Source: Crocinitomicaceae bacterium (GTDB lineage: Bacteria; Bacteroidota; Bacteroidia; Flavobacteriales_D; Crocinitomicaceae). From it: DNA of 64,000 bases. Below are positions 18,241-28,476 of this stretch, piece by piece. Position 1 is the first letter of the stretch, and each line of letters begins with the position of its first letter. Position numbers and translations under genes: made by a program. The notes beneath the pieces were generated by a model that saw only the letters and a program-made list of their open reading frames with translations, did no database searches and was not told the origin of the DNA. The stretch covers positions 558,001 through 622,000 of the forward strand of contig JADJEU010000001.1 in assembly GCA_016709005.1 (NCBI GenBank), read 5' to 3'.

Positions 18241-18680
18241 CTTCTTCTGGATGCCAGCATGCGCTTGACAACTTCACGATCAATTGGAAAGGTAAACTCA
18301 ATTTCACCAAGTTTATCGATACTTACCCATTCAAAAATCTGTTCATCCGGATTTAATTTATCGACCGATCCGCCGGCAATCACATAATTATCAACTTCTG
18401 GTCTTACATAGAAATAGAAGCTGATTAGCTGATCTTTAGGATTGAATGCTGAAACCTGCAAAAATTCATTCACATAAAAAATTCCTCTGACATCAACTTG
18501 TAGGTTCAATTCTTCCAGAAACTCGCGCTTCAAACCATCAGCTAAACCTTCTCCTTTTTCCAAACCTCCTCCAGGGAATTTGGTCATTACCATACCTGCC
18601 CGATGCTCATGCGTGATCAGCACTTTGTCTTCCTGAATCAAAAGGCCATATACGCGTAAGTTAAAATTGGTCACCTGCAT
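18237..18680 (-). CDS. Nudix hydrolase
   Basis: 147-residue Nudix-fold pyrophosphohydrolase. The Nudix box GGGLEKGEGLADGLKREFLEEL (residues about 37-58) has the GX5EX7REUXEEXGU spacing with both catalytic glutamates. Substrate cannot be read from the sequence; nucleotide or sugar-nucleotide diphosphates are possible. Convergent with the upstream hypothetical gene, with a 4-base tail overlap, and divergent from the carboxylase gene. Confidence 0.88.
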   Translation of the reverse strand: MQVTNFNLRVYGLLIQEDKVLITHEHRAGMVMTKFPGGGLEKGEGLADGLKREFLEELNLQVDVRGIFYVNEFLQVSAFNPKDQLISFYFYVRPEVDNYVIAGGSVDKLNPDEQIFEWVSIDKLGEIEFTFPIDREVVKRMLASRRS

Positions 18681-18725
18681 ATTTCAAAGATACGACCTTT
18701 ATCTTTTGGAATTTTGGATTTGGTA

Positions 18726-18759
18726 TTTGGAATTTTTAGAGCATCAAGTAGTATATTTG
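18726..18759 (+). promoter_or_regulatory. Promoter of the acyl-CoA carboxylase gene
   Basis: TTTG (18726-18729), a 22-base spacer, then TATATTTG (18752-18759), resembling the Bacteroidota -33/-7 pair; the ATG follows 21 bases later. The -33 part lies in an AT-rich repeat-like stretch. Confidence 0.5.
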
Positions 18760-18780
18760 AACCTCAATTCGAAAAAGATC

Positions 18781-20424
18781 ATGGCTGTATCAAACAAAGA
18801 ACTCGATTTCAATAAAAATGAAGACTCAATCAGAATGCTGATTTCTGAAATGGAACAGAAACTGGCAAAAATCTATTTGGGTGGAGGAAAAAGTCGCATT
18901 GAAAAACAACATGAGCAAGGAAAATTAACTGCACGTGAACGAATTGAAAAATTGATTGATCCCGGAACACAAACATTAGAGATAGCGGCATTTGCAGGTG
19001 ACGGAATGTATGAAGAGCACGGTGGTTGTCCATCAGGTGGCGTGGTTGTAGTGATCGGGTATGTAACAGGAAGACAGTGTATCATTGTTGCCAATGATGC
19101 TACTGTAAAGGCTGGAGCATGGTTCCCAATCACCGGTAAAAAGAATTTGCGCGCACAAGAAATTGCAATGGACAATCATCTACCAATTATTTATTTGGTT
19201 GACAGCGCTGGAGTTTATCTTCCAATGCAAGATGAAATTTTTCCAGACAAAGAACATTTTGGACGCATCTTTAGAAACAATGCTGTAATGTCATCAAAAG
19301 GGATTACGCAGATTGCAGCTGTAATGGGATCTTGTGTGGCAGGTGGAGCTTATCTGCCAATCATGTCTGATGAATCATTGATTGTAAATGGAACCGGAAC
19401 AATTTTTCTTGCAGGATCTTATTTGGTAAAAGCGGCCATTGGAGAGACGATTGACAACGAAACTTTAGGTGGCGCAACTACACATACTTCTATCAGTGGT
19501 GTGTGTGATTATAAATGTGAAAACGATGAAGAATGTTTGAAAACCATTCGCTCGTTAATGGATAAAATTGGTGAAAAAGAAAAAGCCGGATTTGATCGTG
19601 CTGAATCTGCCAAACCAAAAAAAGATGAAAAAGAGATCTATGGAATTTTTCCAAAAGATCGCGCTAAGCCTTATAATACCTATGATATCATTGAACGCTT
19701 AGTCGATAATTCAGAATACACTGAATACAAATCTGATTATGGAAAATCAATCATTTGCTGTTACGCACGTGTTGATGGCTGGAGTGTTGGTATCATTGCC
19801 AATCAGCGTGAAGTAGTAAAAAACGCTAAAGGTGAAATGCAATTTGGTGGTGTGATTTATACTGATTCTGCAGATAAAGCTGCGCGATTCATCATGGTGT
19901 GCAATCAAAAAAATATTCCGCTCGTATTCTTGCAAGATGTGAGTGGATTTATGGTTGGCTCCAAATCAGAGCACGCTGGAATCATTAAAGATGGCGCTAA
20001 AATGGTGAACGCCATGGCCAATTCAGTAGTTCCAAAATTCACGATTGTGATGGGAAATTCTTACGGAGCCGGAAATTATGCGATGTGCGGAAAAGCTTAC
20101 GACCCACGATTAATTGTAAGCTGGCCAACTGCCGAACTTGCTGTAATGAGCGGTGCAGCAGCAGCAAAAGTACTTTTACAAATTGAAGTTGCATCCCTCA
20201 AAGGAAAAGGTGAAGAAGTAGACGAAGCGAAACAAAAAGAACTCTACGATAAAATTAAATCGCGCTACGACAGACAAATTTCACCGTACTATTCTGCCTC
20301 CAGAATTTGGATTGATGCAATCATTGATCCGTTGGATACGCGCAAAGTAATTTCGATGGGAATTGAAATGGCCAATCATCACAAAGCTGAACAGCGCTAC
20401 AATGTTGGTGCTTTGCAGACTTGA
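18781..20424 (+). CDS. Acyl-CoA carboxylase, carboxyltransferase (beta) subunit
   Basis: 547-residue biotin-dependent carboxyltransferase of the propionyl-/methylcrotonyl-CoA carboxylase beta family; it transfers CO2 from carboxybiotin to an acyl-CoA. Seen: KLTARERIEKLIDPGT, the oxyanion-hole glycines in GSCVAGGAYLP and GSYGAG-type segment (NSYGAGNYAMCG), and FLQDVSGFMVG. Start set at ATG 18781: the long extension upstream (from 18667) translates AT-rich intergenic DNA and includes the promoter. The biotin carboxylase/carrier subunit is not in this window. NYAMCGKAYDPR resembles methylcrotonyl/geranyl types as well as propionyl types, so substrate is left open. Confidence 0.92.
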   Translation: MAVSNKELDFNKNEDSIRMLISEMEQKLAKIYLGGGKSRIEKQHEQGKLTARERIEKLIDPGTQTLEIAAFAGDGMYEEHGGCPSGGVVVVIGYVTGRQCIIVANDATVKAGAWFPITGKKNLRAQEIAMDNHLPIIYLVDSAGVYLPMQDEIFPDKEHFGRIFRNNAVMSSKGITQIAAVMGSCVAGGAYLPIMSDESLIVNGTGTIFLAGSYLVKAAIGETIDNETLGGATTHTSISGVCDYKCENDEECLKTIRSLMDKIGEKEKAGFDRAESAKPKKDEKEIYGIFPKDRAKPYNTYDIIERLVDNSEYTEYKSDYGKSIICCYARVDGWSVGIIANQREVVKNAKGEMQFGGVIYTDSADKAARFIMVCNQKNIPLVFLQDVSGFMVGSKSEHAGIIKDGAKMVNAMANSVVPKFTIVMGNSYGAGNYAMCGKAYDPRLIVSWPTAELAVMSGAAAAKVLLQIEVASLKGKGEEVDEAKQKELYDKIKSRYDRQISPYYSASRIWIDAIIDPLDTRKVISMGIEMANHHKAEQRYNVGALQT

Positions 20425-20456
20425 TTCTAAAAGTTGATTTTCTTTAAGTAGAATCA
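20422..20456. terminator. Inverted repeat between convergent genes
   Basis: TGATTCTA (20422-20429) and TAGAATCA (20449-20456) are perfect 8-base arms between the ends of the carboxylase and ABC-F genes; the first arm includes the carboxylase TGA. There is no clean T-run on either side, so it is a weak bidirectional terminator candidate. Confidence 0.4.
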
Positions 20457-20475
20457 GAATATTCAATAGAATGAT

Positions 20476-22113
20476 TTAGCTCTTACGCTCAATCTCACGT
20501 AAATTTTCAAGCTTCTTATTTTTCAAAAAACCATTGATATCTTCAAGATGTTCTTTCACGCGTTTGTTACCGAATTCAAAAACTTTTGTCACCAATCCGT
20601 TTAAGAAATCACGATCGTGAGAAACAATAATGAGTGTTCCATCAAATGCAAGCAATGCATCTTTCAGAATGTCTTTTGTTTTCATATCAAGGTGATTGGT
20701 AGGCTCATCCAGAATCAATAAGTTGTAAGGTTCCAGAAGAAGTTTGATCATTGCTAAACGGGTGCGCTCACCACCAGAAAGTACTTTCACTTTTTTGGTC
20801 CAGCTTTCGCCGCCAAACATAAATGCACCTAAAATATCTTTCACTTTTGTTCTAATCTCCCCTACTGCCACATCATCGATCGTTTGCCAAACAGTTAAGT
20901 TTTCATCTAACTGCGCGGCTTGATTTTGTGCAAAGTAACCGATCATGGCATTGTGGCCTTGAATGCAAGTTCCTTCAAAATCAATTTCACCCATGATGGC
21001 TTTCATCATGGTAGACTTTCCTTCACCGTTTTTTCCAACAAAAGCAACTTTTTGTCCGCGTTCAATAACCATGGATGCTTTTTCAAACACCACATGATCA
21101 CCATATTTTTTTGAAAGTTCTTCAACCGTCACAGGATAATTTCCAGAGCGAGGTGCTGGTGGAAATTTCAATCTTAATGCAGAAGAATCAACTTCATCAA
21201 CTTCCACCAATTCAATCTTCTCAAGCATTTTTACGCGTGATTGAACTTGAAGTGTCTTAGAATAAGTTCCCTTAAAGCGTTCAATAAATCCTTCAATGTC
21301 AGCAATCATTTTTTGCTGATCATCGTATTGTTTTTGTTGTTGTTCTCTGCGTTCTTTTCTCAATTCAAGATAATGTGAGTATTTAGCTTTATAATCGTAA
21401 ATGCGCCCCATTGTAATCTCAATTGTGCGTGTAGTCAGATTATCAACGAACGCTCTATCATGGGAAATTACAATCACACCTTTTGCATTTGTAATCAGAA
21501 ACTCTTCTAACCACTGAATAGATTCAATATCCAGGTGATTGGTTGGCTCATCTAATAAAATCAAATCTGGTTTTTGAAGTAATATTTTTGCAAGTTCAAT
21601 GCGCATTCTCCAACCACCGCTGAATTCTTTTGTTGATCGGGTAAAATCTTCACGTGAAAAGCCAAGACCTTTTAAAGTCATTTCAATTTCAGCATCGTAG
21701 TTTACTTCTTCTATTGCGTAGAATTTCTCACTGAGATCTGTTACCTTCTGAATCAAATCCATATAGCTGTCAGATTCATAATCCGTGCGGGTTTCAAGCT
21801 CTTTATTCAGAGCATCCATCTCCGTTTTCATGTTGTTGATTTTGGCAAATGCTTTTGCCGTTTCCTCAAAAACAGTACACTCATCTTCTGTCAGCAAATG
21901 TTGTGGCAAGTAGGCAATTACAGCATCTTTTGGTGCAGATACTTTTCCTCTAGTTGGTTGACTAACTCCAGCAAGAATTTTCAACAAGGTAGATTTACCT
22001 GCACCATTCTTTCCCATAAGAGCAATTCGGTCAGTATCATTTATTGAAAATGAAACATCACTAAACAGGTTACTCCCGTTAAACATCACTGAAACTGCAT
22101 CAACTGTAATCAT
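20476..22113 (-). CDS. ABC-F family ATPase (ribosome-associated type)
   Basis: 545-residue tandem ABC protein without membrane segments, as in EttA/Uup/ABC-F proteins that act on the ribosomal E-site. Two nucleotide-binding domains: Walker A GKNGAGKST with signature FSGGWRMR and Walker B LILLDEPTNHLD, then GKNGEGKST, LSGGERTR and LLILDEPTNHLD. A charged linker (YLELRKERREQQQKQYDDQQ) lies between. The ATG at 22113 (MITVDAVSVMFNG) is preferred to GTG 22146 because a minus-strand TATATTTG promoter box (plus 22134-22141) covers the longer version's first codons. Confidence 0.93.
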   Translation of the reverse strand: MITVDAVSVMFNGSNLFSDVSFSINDTDRIALMGKNGAGKSTLLKILAGVSQPTRGKVSAPKDAVIAYLPQHLLTEDECTVFEETAKAFAKINNMKTEMDALNKELETRTDYESDSYMDLIQKVTDLSEKFYAIEEVNYDAEIEMTLKGLGFSREDFTRSTKEFSGGWRMRIELAKILLQKPDLILLDEPTNHLDIESIQWLEEFLITNAKGVIVISHDRAFVDNLTTRTIEITMGRIYDYKAKYSHYLELRKERREQQQKQYDDQQKMIADIEGFIERFKGTYSKTLQVQSRVKMLEKIELVEVDEVDSSALRLKFPPAPRSGNYPVTVEELSKKYGDHVVFEKASMVIERGQKVAFVGKNGEGKSTMMKAIMGEIDFEGTCIQGHNAMIGYFAQNQAAQLDENLTVWQTIDDVAVGEIRTKVKDILGAFMFGGESWTKKVKVLSGGERTRLAMIKLLLEPYNLLILDEPTNHLDMKTKDILKDALLAFDGTLIIVSHDRDFLNGLVTKVFEFGNKRVKEHLEDINGFLKNKKLENLREIERKS

Positions 22114-22277
22114 TGCTAAAAATTTTGCGAGTGCAAATATAGGCACTTTTTCAGGTTTTTAGCAGGCCGTTGGGCTTTAAGGAAATAGCGTTATTAACAA
22201 AGGGCATGGATAATCCGATAAAAAACAATGTACTTATCCGCTAAAGAATCTCTAACTTAGCGCCACTTTAAATAGAT

Positions 22278-23570
22278 ATGCTCTTCGATATTTTTATTAC
22301 GCTTTTTCTAGTTTTCCTGAATGGTTTTTTTGTTGCGGCAGAGTTTGCCATCGTAAAAGTCAGAGCATCTCAATTAGAAGTAAAAGCCAAAGCCGGCAAC
22401 AGATTTGCCATTCTTTCAAAACACATTGTTTCCCATCTTGACGGTTATCTTGCCGCAACTCAATTAGGTATAACGCTGGCTAGTCTTGGACTTGGTTGGA
22501 TTGGAGAACCAGTGGTTTCCAAAATGATTATGGGCATTATGCACGCCTTTGGATCTGAAATGGATGAAGTATTGGCACACCGCATTGCTCTTCCAATTGC
22601 GTTTGCAATTATTACCGTGCTTCACATCGTCTTTGGTGAGCTTGCACCTAAAACAATCGCTATACAACGATCTGAAAAAACGGCGCTTGTACTTTCTTAT
22701 CCATTACAATTTTTCTACTTTATTTTCAGACCCTTTATATGGGTATTGAATGGAATTGCAAATTTTCTGCTCAAACTACTTGGTATTACTGCTAGTCATG
22801 GCAATGAAGTCCACAGCAGTGACGAATTAAAATACCTTGTTCAGCTTGGAAAAGAAAGCGGTGAAATTGGAGAAACTAATTACGACATCATCAAAAATGC
22901 TTTTGAATTTTCAGACCATACAGCCGAAGAAATTATGGTTCCGCGAACGAAAGTAATAGCAATCGATTTGAACGATTATAACAGCGACACCATTGATAAA
23001 ATGATCGATGAAAGTTTTTCAAGAATTCCTTGTTATGAAGATAGTTTGGACAATATTACAGGTATCGTCCATTTAAAAGATATTCTTAAAGCCATGCGAA
23101 AAGGTGGTGATGTGAATGTAAAAGAACTGATAGCGCCTGTCTTGTTGATTCCGCAAAATAAACGCATTGGCCAACTGCTTAAAGAATTTCAATCCAAACG
23201 CCAGCAAATGGCTGTGGTAGTAGATGAATACGGAGGCACAATTGGTATCATTACCATGGAAGATATACTTGAAGAACTTGTTGGTGAAATACAAGATGAA
23301 TATGATAATGAAACACCTTTTGTAGAAAAAACCGGTGATAAAACATATTCGGTTTTGGCATCGGCAACATTGGATGATGTAAACGACTTATTACCGCATG
23401 AAATTGAGAAAGATGAAGCTTTCAATACACTTGCCGGTTATCTGATACACAAGTTTGGAAAAATACCATCTGTGAATGAAAAAATCAGCGTAGACAATTA
23501 CGAATTCACTATCCTGAAAAAAACTAGAACAACAATCACCTTAGTAAGGATGGTTGATCTTACCGAATAA
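22278..23570 (+). CDS. CNNM/CorC-type hemolysin-family transporter
   Basis: 430-residue inner-membrane protein. Domains in order: CNNM/DUF21 transmembrane domain (residues about 1-190, with the conserved FNGFFVAAEFAIVKVR and GLGWIGEP), a CBS pair (about 205-330, starting VPRTKVIAIDL, with VVDEYGGTIGIITMEDILEELVGEI), and a CorC/HlyC C-terminal domain (about 345-425). Relatives export magnesium or other divalent cations; 'hemolysin' is a historical label. Divergent from the ABC-F gene. Confidence 0.93.
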   Translation: MLFDIFITLFLVFLNGFFVAAEFAIVKVRASQLEVKAKAGNRFAILSKHIVSHLDGYLAATQLGITLASLGLGWIGEPVVSKMIMGIMHAFGSEMDEVLAHRIALPIAFAIITVLHIVFGELAPKTIAIQRSEKTALVLSYPLQFFYFIFRPFIWVLNGIANFLLKLLGITASHGNEVHSSDELKYLVQLGKESGEIGETNYDIIKNAFEFSDHTAEEIMVPRTKVIAIDLNDYNSDTIDKMIDESFSRIPCYEDSLDNITGIVHLKDILKAMRKGGDVNVKELIAPVLLIPQNKRIGQLLKEFQSKRQQMAVVVDEYGGTIGIITMEDILEELVGEIQDEYDNETPFVEKTGDKTYSVLASATLDDVNDLLPHEIEKDEAFNTLAGYLIHKFGKIPSVNEKISVDNYEFTILKKTRTTITLVRMVDLTE

Positions 23571-23576
23571 GCTCAA

Positions 23577-24244
23577 TTACTTAGAGGTTGTCAAAATTGC
23601 CTGAACTGGCTCAAAAATTTCATTCACCCAAAGCGAATACATTTTAGCACTTGGATGTAGTTTATCTTTTGTGGTCAGGTCTGCTTCTATCGAAGCTCGC
23701 TTAGAAATTGTCGTGATGTCAAAAAAAGGAATTTCAAACTCAGCACAAATTTCTTTGCAGACCTGATTCCATTGGTCAATTTCTTTTCCAATCGATTCGC
23801 GCTCCAGTTTGCCGAAAGGCGTTGAACCATAATCTGGAATACTGAGTACAAAAACGCTTGATTTACCTGTAGCACTTAAATTAATGGCTGTATTCAACAA
23901 GCTGCGTAAATCTTTTTGTATTGTTCAATAGATTTACCCTGAAACTGATTGTTTACACCAATGAGTAGAGACACCAAATCATATTTTTGGGAAAGATTTT
24001 CTGCTTCAATCGCAGCAATAAGATTATCCGTGCGCCAACCCGTTCGCGCAATGACTTTAGGCTGCTCTGTCGAAATACCTTTGGCATTTAACTTTTTAAC
24101 CAATTGATAAGGCCATGAATCGATGACTGCAACACCTTCACCGATGGTATAAGAATCGCCAAGCGCTAAGTAAGAAGCGGTGGCGCGTGTATTAATGGTT
24201 TGCATCGTAATCCCAATAATTAAAAAGAAAGTTATTTTCTGCAC
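23577..24244 (-). CDS. SGNH/GDSL hydrolase, exported (frameshifted)
   Basis: About 222-residue esterase/lipase of the SGNH fold. Seen: an N-terminal signal peptide (MQKITFFLIIGITMQTINTRATA), block I with nucleophile serine YLALGDSYTIGEG, Asn in LLIGVNNQFQG, and Asp/His in KDKLHPSAKMY. The ORF breaks at T5 on the plus strand (23913-23917); adding one base restores EQYKKDLRSLLNTAINLS and links both halves. Convergent with the CNNM gene, six bases apart. Substrate unknown. Homopolymer error is the likely cause of the break. Confidence 0.82.
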
Positions 24245-24379
24245 AAATCAAATATTAGTCAAACACAAATTTATCAAATCTAACACACTGAGATACAAGC
24301 GTTGCTTAAAAACTGAGTCAGATGAACAACTGTTTAGAAAATATTATCCGGTTAAAAAAGCTATTTTAGCATACCCTGC

Positions 24380-26641
24380 GTGAAAAAAGACGAGTCAAAT
24401 AAAACACGAATCAAGTTTGTACAATCTCGTACATCGCCTATTCGGTTTGTATTATTGACTTTTCTAATACTTATATCAGTATTTACATGGACTCAAAACT
24501 ACGGCGATAAAAAGTTCTATCTTATAGATTCACTTAATCTGGACAACATATCAGACAGTGATAAAGAATTAATTGATACTTCGCTGGCGCTCTACCATCT
24601 TGAAAAACATGACACCGCCAAACTTGATTTGATTGAGCATATAGTGGATGAATGTTGGGATGAAAATATCTGGCCCAGCTATAATTCATTTATTTTTGAG
24701 CATGCATATAAGCAACTGCTAGTTGCCCGTTCACAGGAGGAGCAGCGCAAGTTTGCTTCACTTCTGGCCGGTTCAATCAGCAATATCGGATACATCTATG
24801 ACAATCAGGGCAACGTAACGGGTGCTTTGGAATACTATCACAAATCTCTTGAAATTTATGAGCGCATTGGTGACAATGACGGAGCTTCTTCAATCTTCAA
24901 TAATCTGGGGGTCTTATACAGCGCGCAAGGAGATACATCAAAGGCCATGTACTACCACAATGAAAGTTTACGCTTAAAAAAATTGCTTGGAGATGATGTT
25001 GGGGTATCTCTTTCACTGAATAATATAGGAACAATCTATAAAAACAGAGGGCGTGTTTTTGAGGCATTGGACTGCTTTGAAAAAAGCTTGCGGATCTGCA
25101 AAAAAAATGAAGACTTGCGGGGAATGGCAATCTGCTATGACAATATTGGAGGAGTCTATTACAGCGAGGGCTATGTTTTAAAAGCGATTGATTTTTATCA
25201 AAAGGCGTATGACATTCGAGTCTTAAACGGTGAATATTCCGGCGCAGCATTTTCACTGAATAATATTGCTAGTGTTTATCTCTCGATGGGAAAATTGAAT
25301 GAAGCCCTCACGCATGCAAAAAGAAGTTTGGATCTGGCACAGGAAATTGGATATCCTATGGACATTCAAAATGCATCGGAGTCGCTGTACAAAATCTACA
25401 ACATTAAATCTGATTTTAAAAATGCTCTTTTGTATCATGAACTTTATGTGGCGATGCGCGATAGCTTGCACAATGAAAATAATGAGCGTGCCATACTTTC
25501 TCAAGCTTTAAAATATGAATATGAAAAAGAGATTCTCAAAAAAAATCTTGAGCACCTAAAACAACAAGAAATAAAAGATTTACAAATAAAGGAACGTGAT
25601 GCTACAATCAATCAGGAAAAAACAATGCGATACGCTTTGGTTATTGGTATGTTGCTAATGGTTTATGTTGTTTATATAAGTGTACGAAACTATAGACGAA
25701 AACAAAAAGATAACGAATTGATTCAGCTGCAAAAAAACGAGGTTGAATCTCAAAAACAAAAAATCGAAAAGCAACATCATATTCTTGAAGAAACCTATAA
25801 AGAGATTTCGGATAGTATTACTTACGCAAAAAGAATTCAGCAAGCAATTTTGCCTCCAACAGAAAATATCAGCGCACAATTTAAAGACAGTTTTATTTGG
25901 TATCAGCCAAAAAATGTTGTCAGCGGAGATTTTTTCTGGATGGAATCCTTCGCTAAGGCTACGGATTCCGAGGGAAAAGATTTGGGTGAAAAAATTACAA
26001 TTCTTGCTGTAGCTGATTGCACTGGACATGGTGTTCCCGGCGCAATGGTGAGTGTGGTTTGTCACAACGCATTAAACCGAAGTGTCCTTGAGTTTGGTCT
26101 GACGAGCCCCTCTGATATTCTCAACAAAACGCGCGAGTTGGTCATTGAAACTTTTGACAAAAGTGGTGGCGAAGTAAAAGATGGAATGGACATTTCTATC
26201 ATTTGTTTGAATTCAAAATTGAATCAAATCAAGTACGCCGGCGCCAATAATAATCTCTACGTGATTCGCCAAGGCTTGTTACCAGATCCGCTTGGTGACC
26301 GAACTGAAATTGCATTGAATGATGAGTCAATTTGTACCTTGATTGAATTGAAATCTGATAAGCAACCCAATTGGTCGATTTGCAAAAGCAAAACCTTTCA
26401 GTGATGTTATTTTTAGATTAGAACCAGATGATCAGATTTATCTTTTCACCGATGGACTTGCTGATCAGTTTGGCGGACCAAAAGGAAAAAATTCAAGTAT
26501 CAGCAATTCAAAGAATTCTTGTAAAAAATCATCGTCAGCCAATGGAGCGATCAAATGGATGCCTTATCCAATGCTTTTGAAAATTGGAAAGGTGAACTAG
26601 AACAAGTTGATGACGTTTGCATCATTGGTGTTCGACCATGA
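24380..26641 (+). CDS. TPR-SpoIIE phosphatase, membrane-bound (C-terminus frameshifted)
   Basis: Sensor-type PP2C phosphatase common in Bacteroidota. Domains: signal peptide (GTG start, LLTFLILISVFTW), about six TPR repeats (residues 120-330, e.g. GASSIFNNLGVLYSAQGDTSKAMYYHNESL), coiled coil, one transmembrane helix near residue 420 (LVIGMLLMVYVVYI), a second coiled coil, and a SpoIIE domain starting ISYAKRIQQAILP-like SITYAKRIQQAILP with SGDFFW and DCTGHGVPGAMVS metal motifs. The frame stops at 26404. Correcting an extra A at 26369-26370, a missing A in the run near 26486-26491 and two further indels near 26527 and 26547 recovers FRLEPDDQIYLFTDGLADQFGG and VDDVCIIGVRP, ending at 26641. It probably dephosphorylates an anti-sigma antagonist. 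Confidence 0.8.
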
Positions 26642-27405
26642 TTGATCCCTTGTTTCATTGCTTTCAAAAAAGAAATCAGTCTTGCAGATATTCCTTTAAA
26701 ATCAATAATCCGTTTGAATCACACACACCTGAAATTTGCAAAATTGCAGCCATCGAGTGCAAGATTTTTTGACTCAATACACCTGCCTGGATCCACAATT
26801 TTGGAACTGATTCTTCAAAAGAAAGGTACTTCAAAAGGAAAGATGTTTGGCGTTTTAGTAGTTAGAAACGCTCAGAATGAATTGGGATATCTTGCTACTT
26901 TTTCAGGAAAAATTGCTGATGAAAATTATCCGTCCTGTTTTGTACCGTCCGTTTTTGATTCGAGCTCAGATGATTTTTTCATTGACAAAGGAATGCACAA
27001 ACTAACCCAAATAGGCAATGAAATCAGTGCCTTGGAAAAATCGGTAACACAGGAATCTGTGGACAAAATAGAAGAACTCAAAAATCTGCGCAAAACAAAA
27101 TCAGCCCAACTTCAGCAACAACTTTTTGATCATTATCATTTCATGAATCAGCAAAAGGATTCTAAAAATTTGTGCGCCATTTTTGAAATATACAATTCTA
27201 AAAAACCACCTTCTGCTGCCGGCGAATGTGCGGCACCAAAACTACTTCAATACGCTTTTCAGCATGACATGAAACCATTAGCCATCGCAGAATTCTGGTG
27301 GGGCAATCTCCTAAATCTGAAATAAGAATTCATGGCGAATTTTATACCGCATGCAATGATAAGTGCAGACCTATTTTGAGTTATATGCTTGGGGAAAAGT
27401 TTTGA
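26638..27405 (+). pseudogene. Accessory domain of pseudouridylate synthase-like protein, multiply frameshifted
   Basis: The ATG at 26638 overlaps the SpoIIE stop (ATGA) and opens MIDPLFHCF. Family phrases then appear in different frames: FKINNPFESHTPEICKIAA, GKMFGVLVVRNAQNELGYLATFSGKIA, a coiled-coil middle, PSAAGECAAPKLLQYAFQHDMKPLAIAEFWWG, and after a last shift near 27300, SPKSEIRIHGEFYTAC and ILSYML. These fit the N-terminal region of long RluA-type pseudouridylate synthases, but the catalytic synthase domain is absent: a stop comes at 27405 and nothing similar follows. At least four indels are needed to restore the frame. Identification is from memory of the family and is moderate. Confidence 0.55.
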
Positions 27406-27592
27406 ATTTAGAATAATAACGATCAAACGTTAATTCAAAGGGATCCTCCCTATGGTCGAGATGACTGGTTAATTTCAAACATCGAAGATTGAAAGAATAA
27501 ATTACATACAAAGTTACAAATTCGATATTCAATATTCGATATTTCTCTGTTCGATATTCTTTTAAAATCTTTGAAGTTTCCAAAATCAATGC

Positions 27593-27626
27593 AAAAAAAA
27601 TCCCCCGGGCACTTACTCCGGGGGAT
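27593..27626 (-). terminator. Intrinsic terminator of the ECF sigma gene
   Basis: TCCCCCGG (27601-27608) and CCGGGGGA (27618-27625) form a GC-rich perfect stem; on the minus strand T8 follows (27600-27593). It begins about 23 bases beyond the sigma-factor stop. Confidence 0.88.
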
Positions 27627-27648
27627 CTATCAGTATCAGACGCAGCTA

Positions 27649-28245
27649 CTAAGCAGTTATACTCACCTTATGTTTATCTACGAGTTTCCTCAAGTTAATC
27701 AACGCATAACGCATTCGCCCTAATGCGGTGTTGATACTAATGTCTTCTTGTTCTGCAATATCTTTAAAACTCATTCCTTTGAACAGCCTGTTTACCAGTA
27801 CATCGCGTTGTTCTCCGGGTAAAAACTCTACCAGTTTAACGACATCTGACTCAATCTGTTCTTTAATCAGGGAATCTTCGACATTGATGTCGGTTAGTTT
27901 TAATACTGCAAAAATATTGAAATCTTCGTTCTTAGAGCTCGATTCTGAAATCATTTGCATTTTTTTTGCTTTTCTGAAATGATCAACCACCATATTATGA
28001 GCAATGGTAAGCACCCACGGCAAAAACTTTCCTTCGTCATTGTACATTCCATTCTTAAGGGTTCGAATGACCTTTATGAATACTTCCTGGAATAAGTCGT
28101 TGGTTAGCTCGTGGTTACGAACTTTAGAATAAATATAGCCATAGACTCTATCTTTATTCAGGGTTAATAAAATTTCAAAAGATTTTTCGTCGCCTGCCTG
28201 ATACGCACGTATCAAGTCTCTTTCAGTCAGAACTTCATTTCTCAT
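27649..28245 (-). CDS. ECF-type RNA polymerase sigma factor
   Basis: 198-residue sigma-70 family protein, region 2 (LTNDLFQEVFIKVIRTL, LPWVLTIAHNMVVDHFRK) and region 4 (LPGEQRDVLVNRLFKGMSFKDIAEQEDISINTALGRMRYAL). The length and absence of regions 1 and 3 place it with extracytoplasmic-function sigmas. No anti-sigma gene is adjacent; the neighbours are uvrA (divergent) and a degraded ORF. Its regulon is unknown. Confidence 0.93.
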   Translation of the reverse strand: MRNEVLTERDLIRAYQAGDEKSFEILLTLNKDRVYGYIYSKVRNHELTNDLFQEVFIKVIRTLKNGMYNDEGKFLPWVLTIAHNMVVDHFRKAKKMQMISESSSKNEDFNIFAVLKLTDINVEDSLIKEQIESDVVKLVEFLPGEQRDVLVNRLFKGMSFKDIAEQEDISINTALGRMRYALINLRKLVDKHKVSITA

Positions 28246-28476
28246 AGCTTACTCTTTTAGGCGCCAATCGTGAGATTGACACTGTTTTTTCATTTAATTT
28301 TCAAGAGTAGAAATAAGCTATAGGCGTGTGTGTTTATAATTGAATACGTCAAATATAGAGGATGGGTTGGTAAAAACAAAATATTCTTCTGATTGTTTAA
28401 TTTTACTGAGTCAACGGTGTGATATCTTGATTCATCGGTAGTACCTTTAACGCAATTATCTCTCTTTATTACATAA

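Noticed and set aside
18667..18780. N-terminal extension of the acyl-CoA carboxylase gene
   Set aside because: The extra residues (LYLLEFWIWYLEFLEHQ type) translate AT-rich repeat DNA and contain the promoter; ATG 18781 gives the normal family start.
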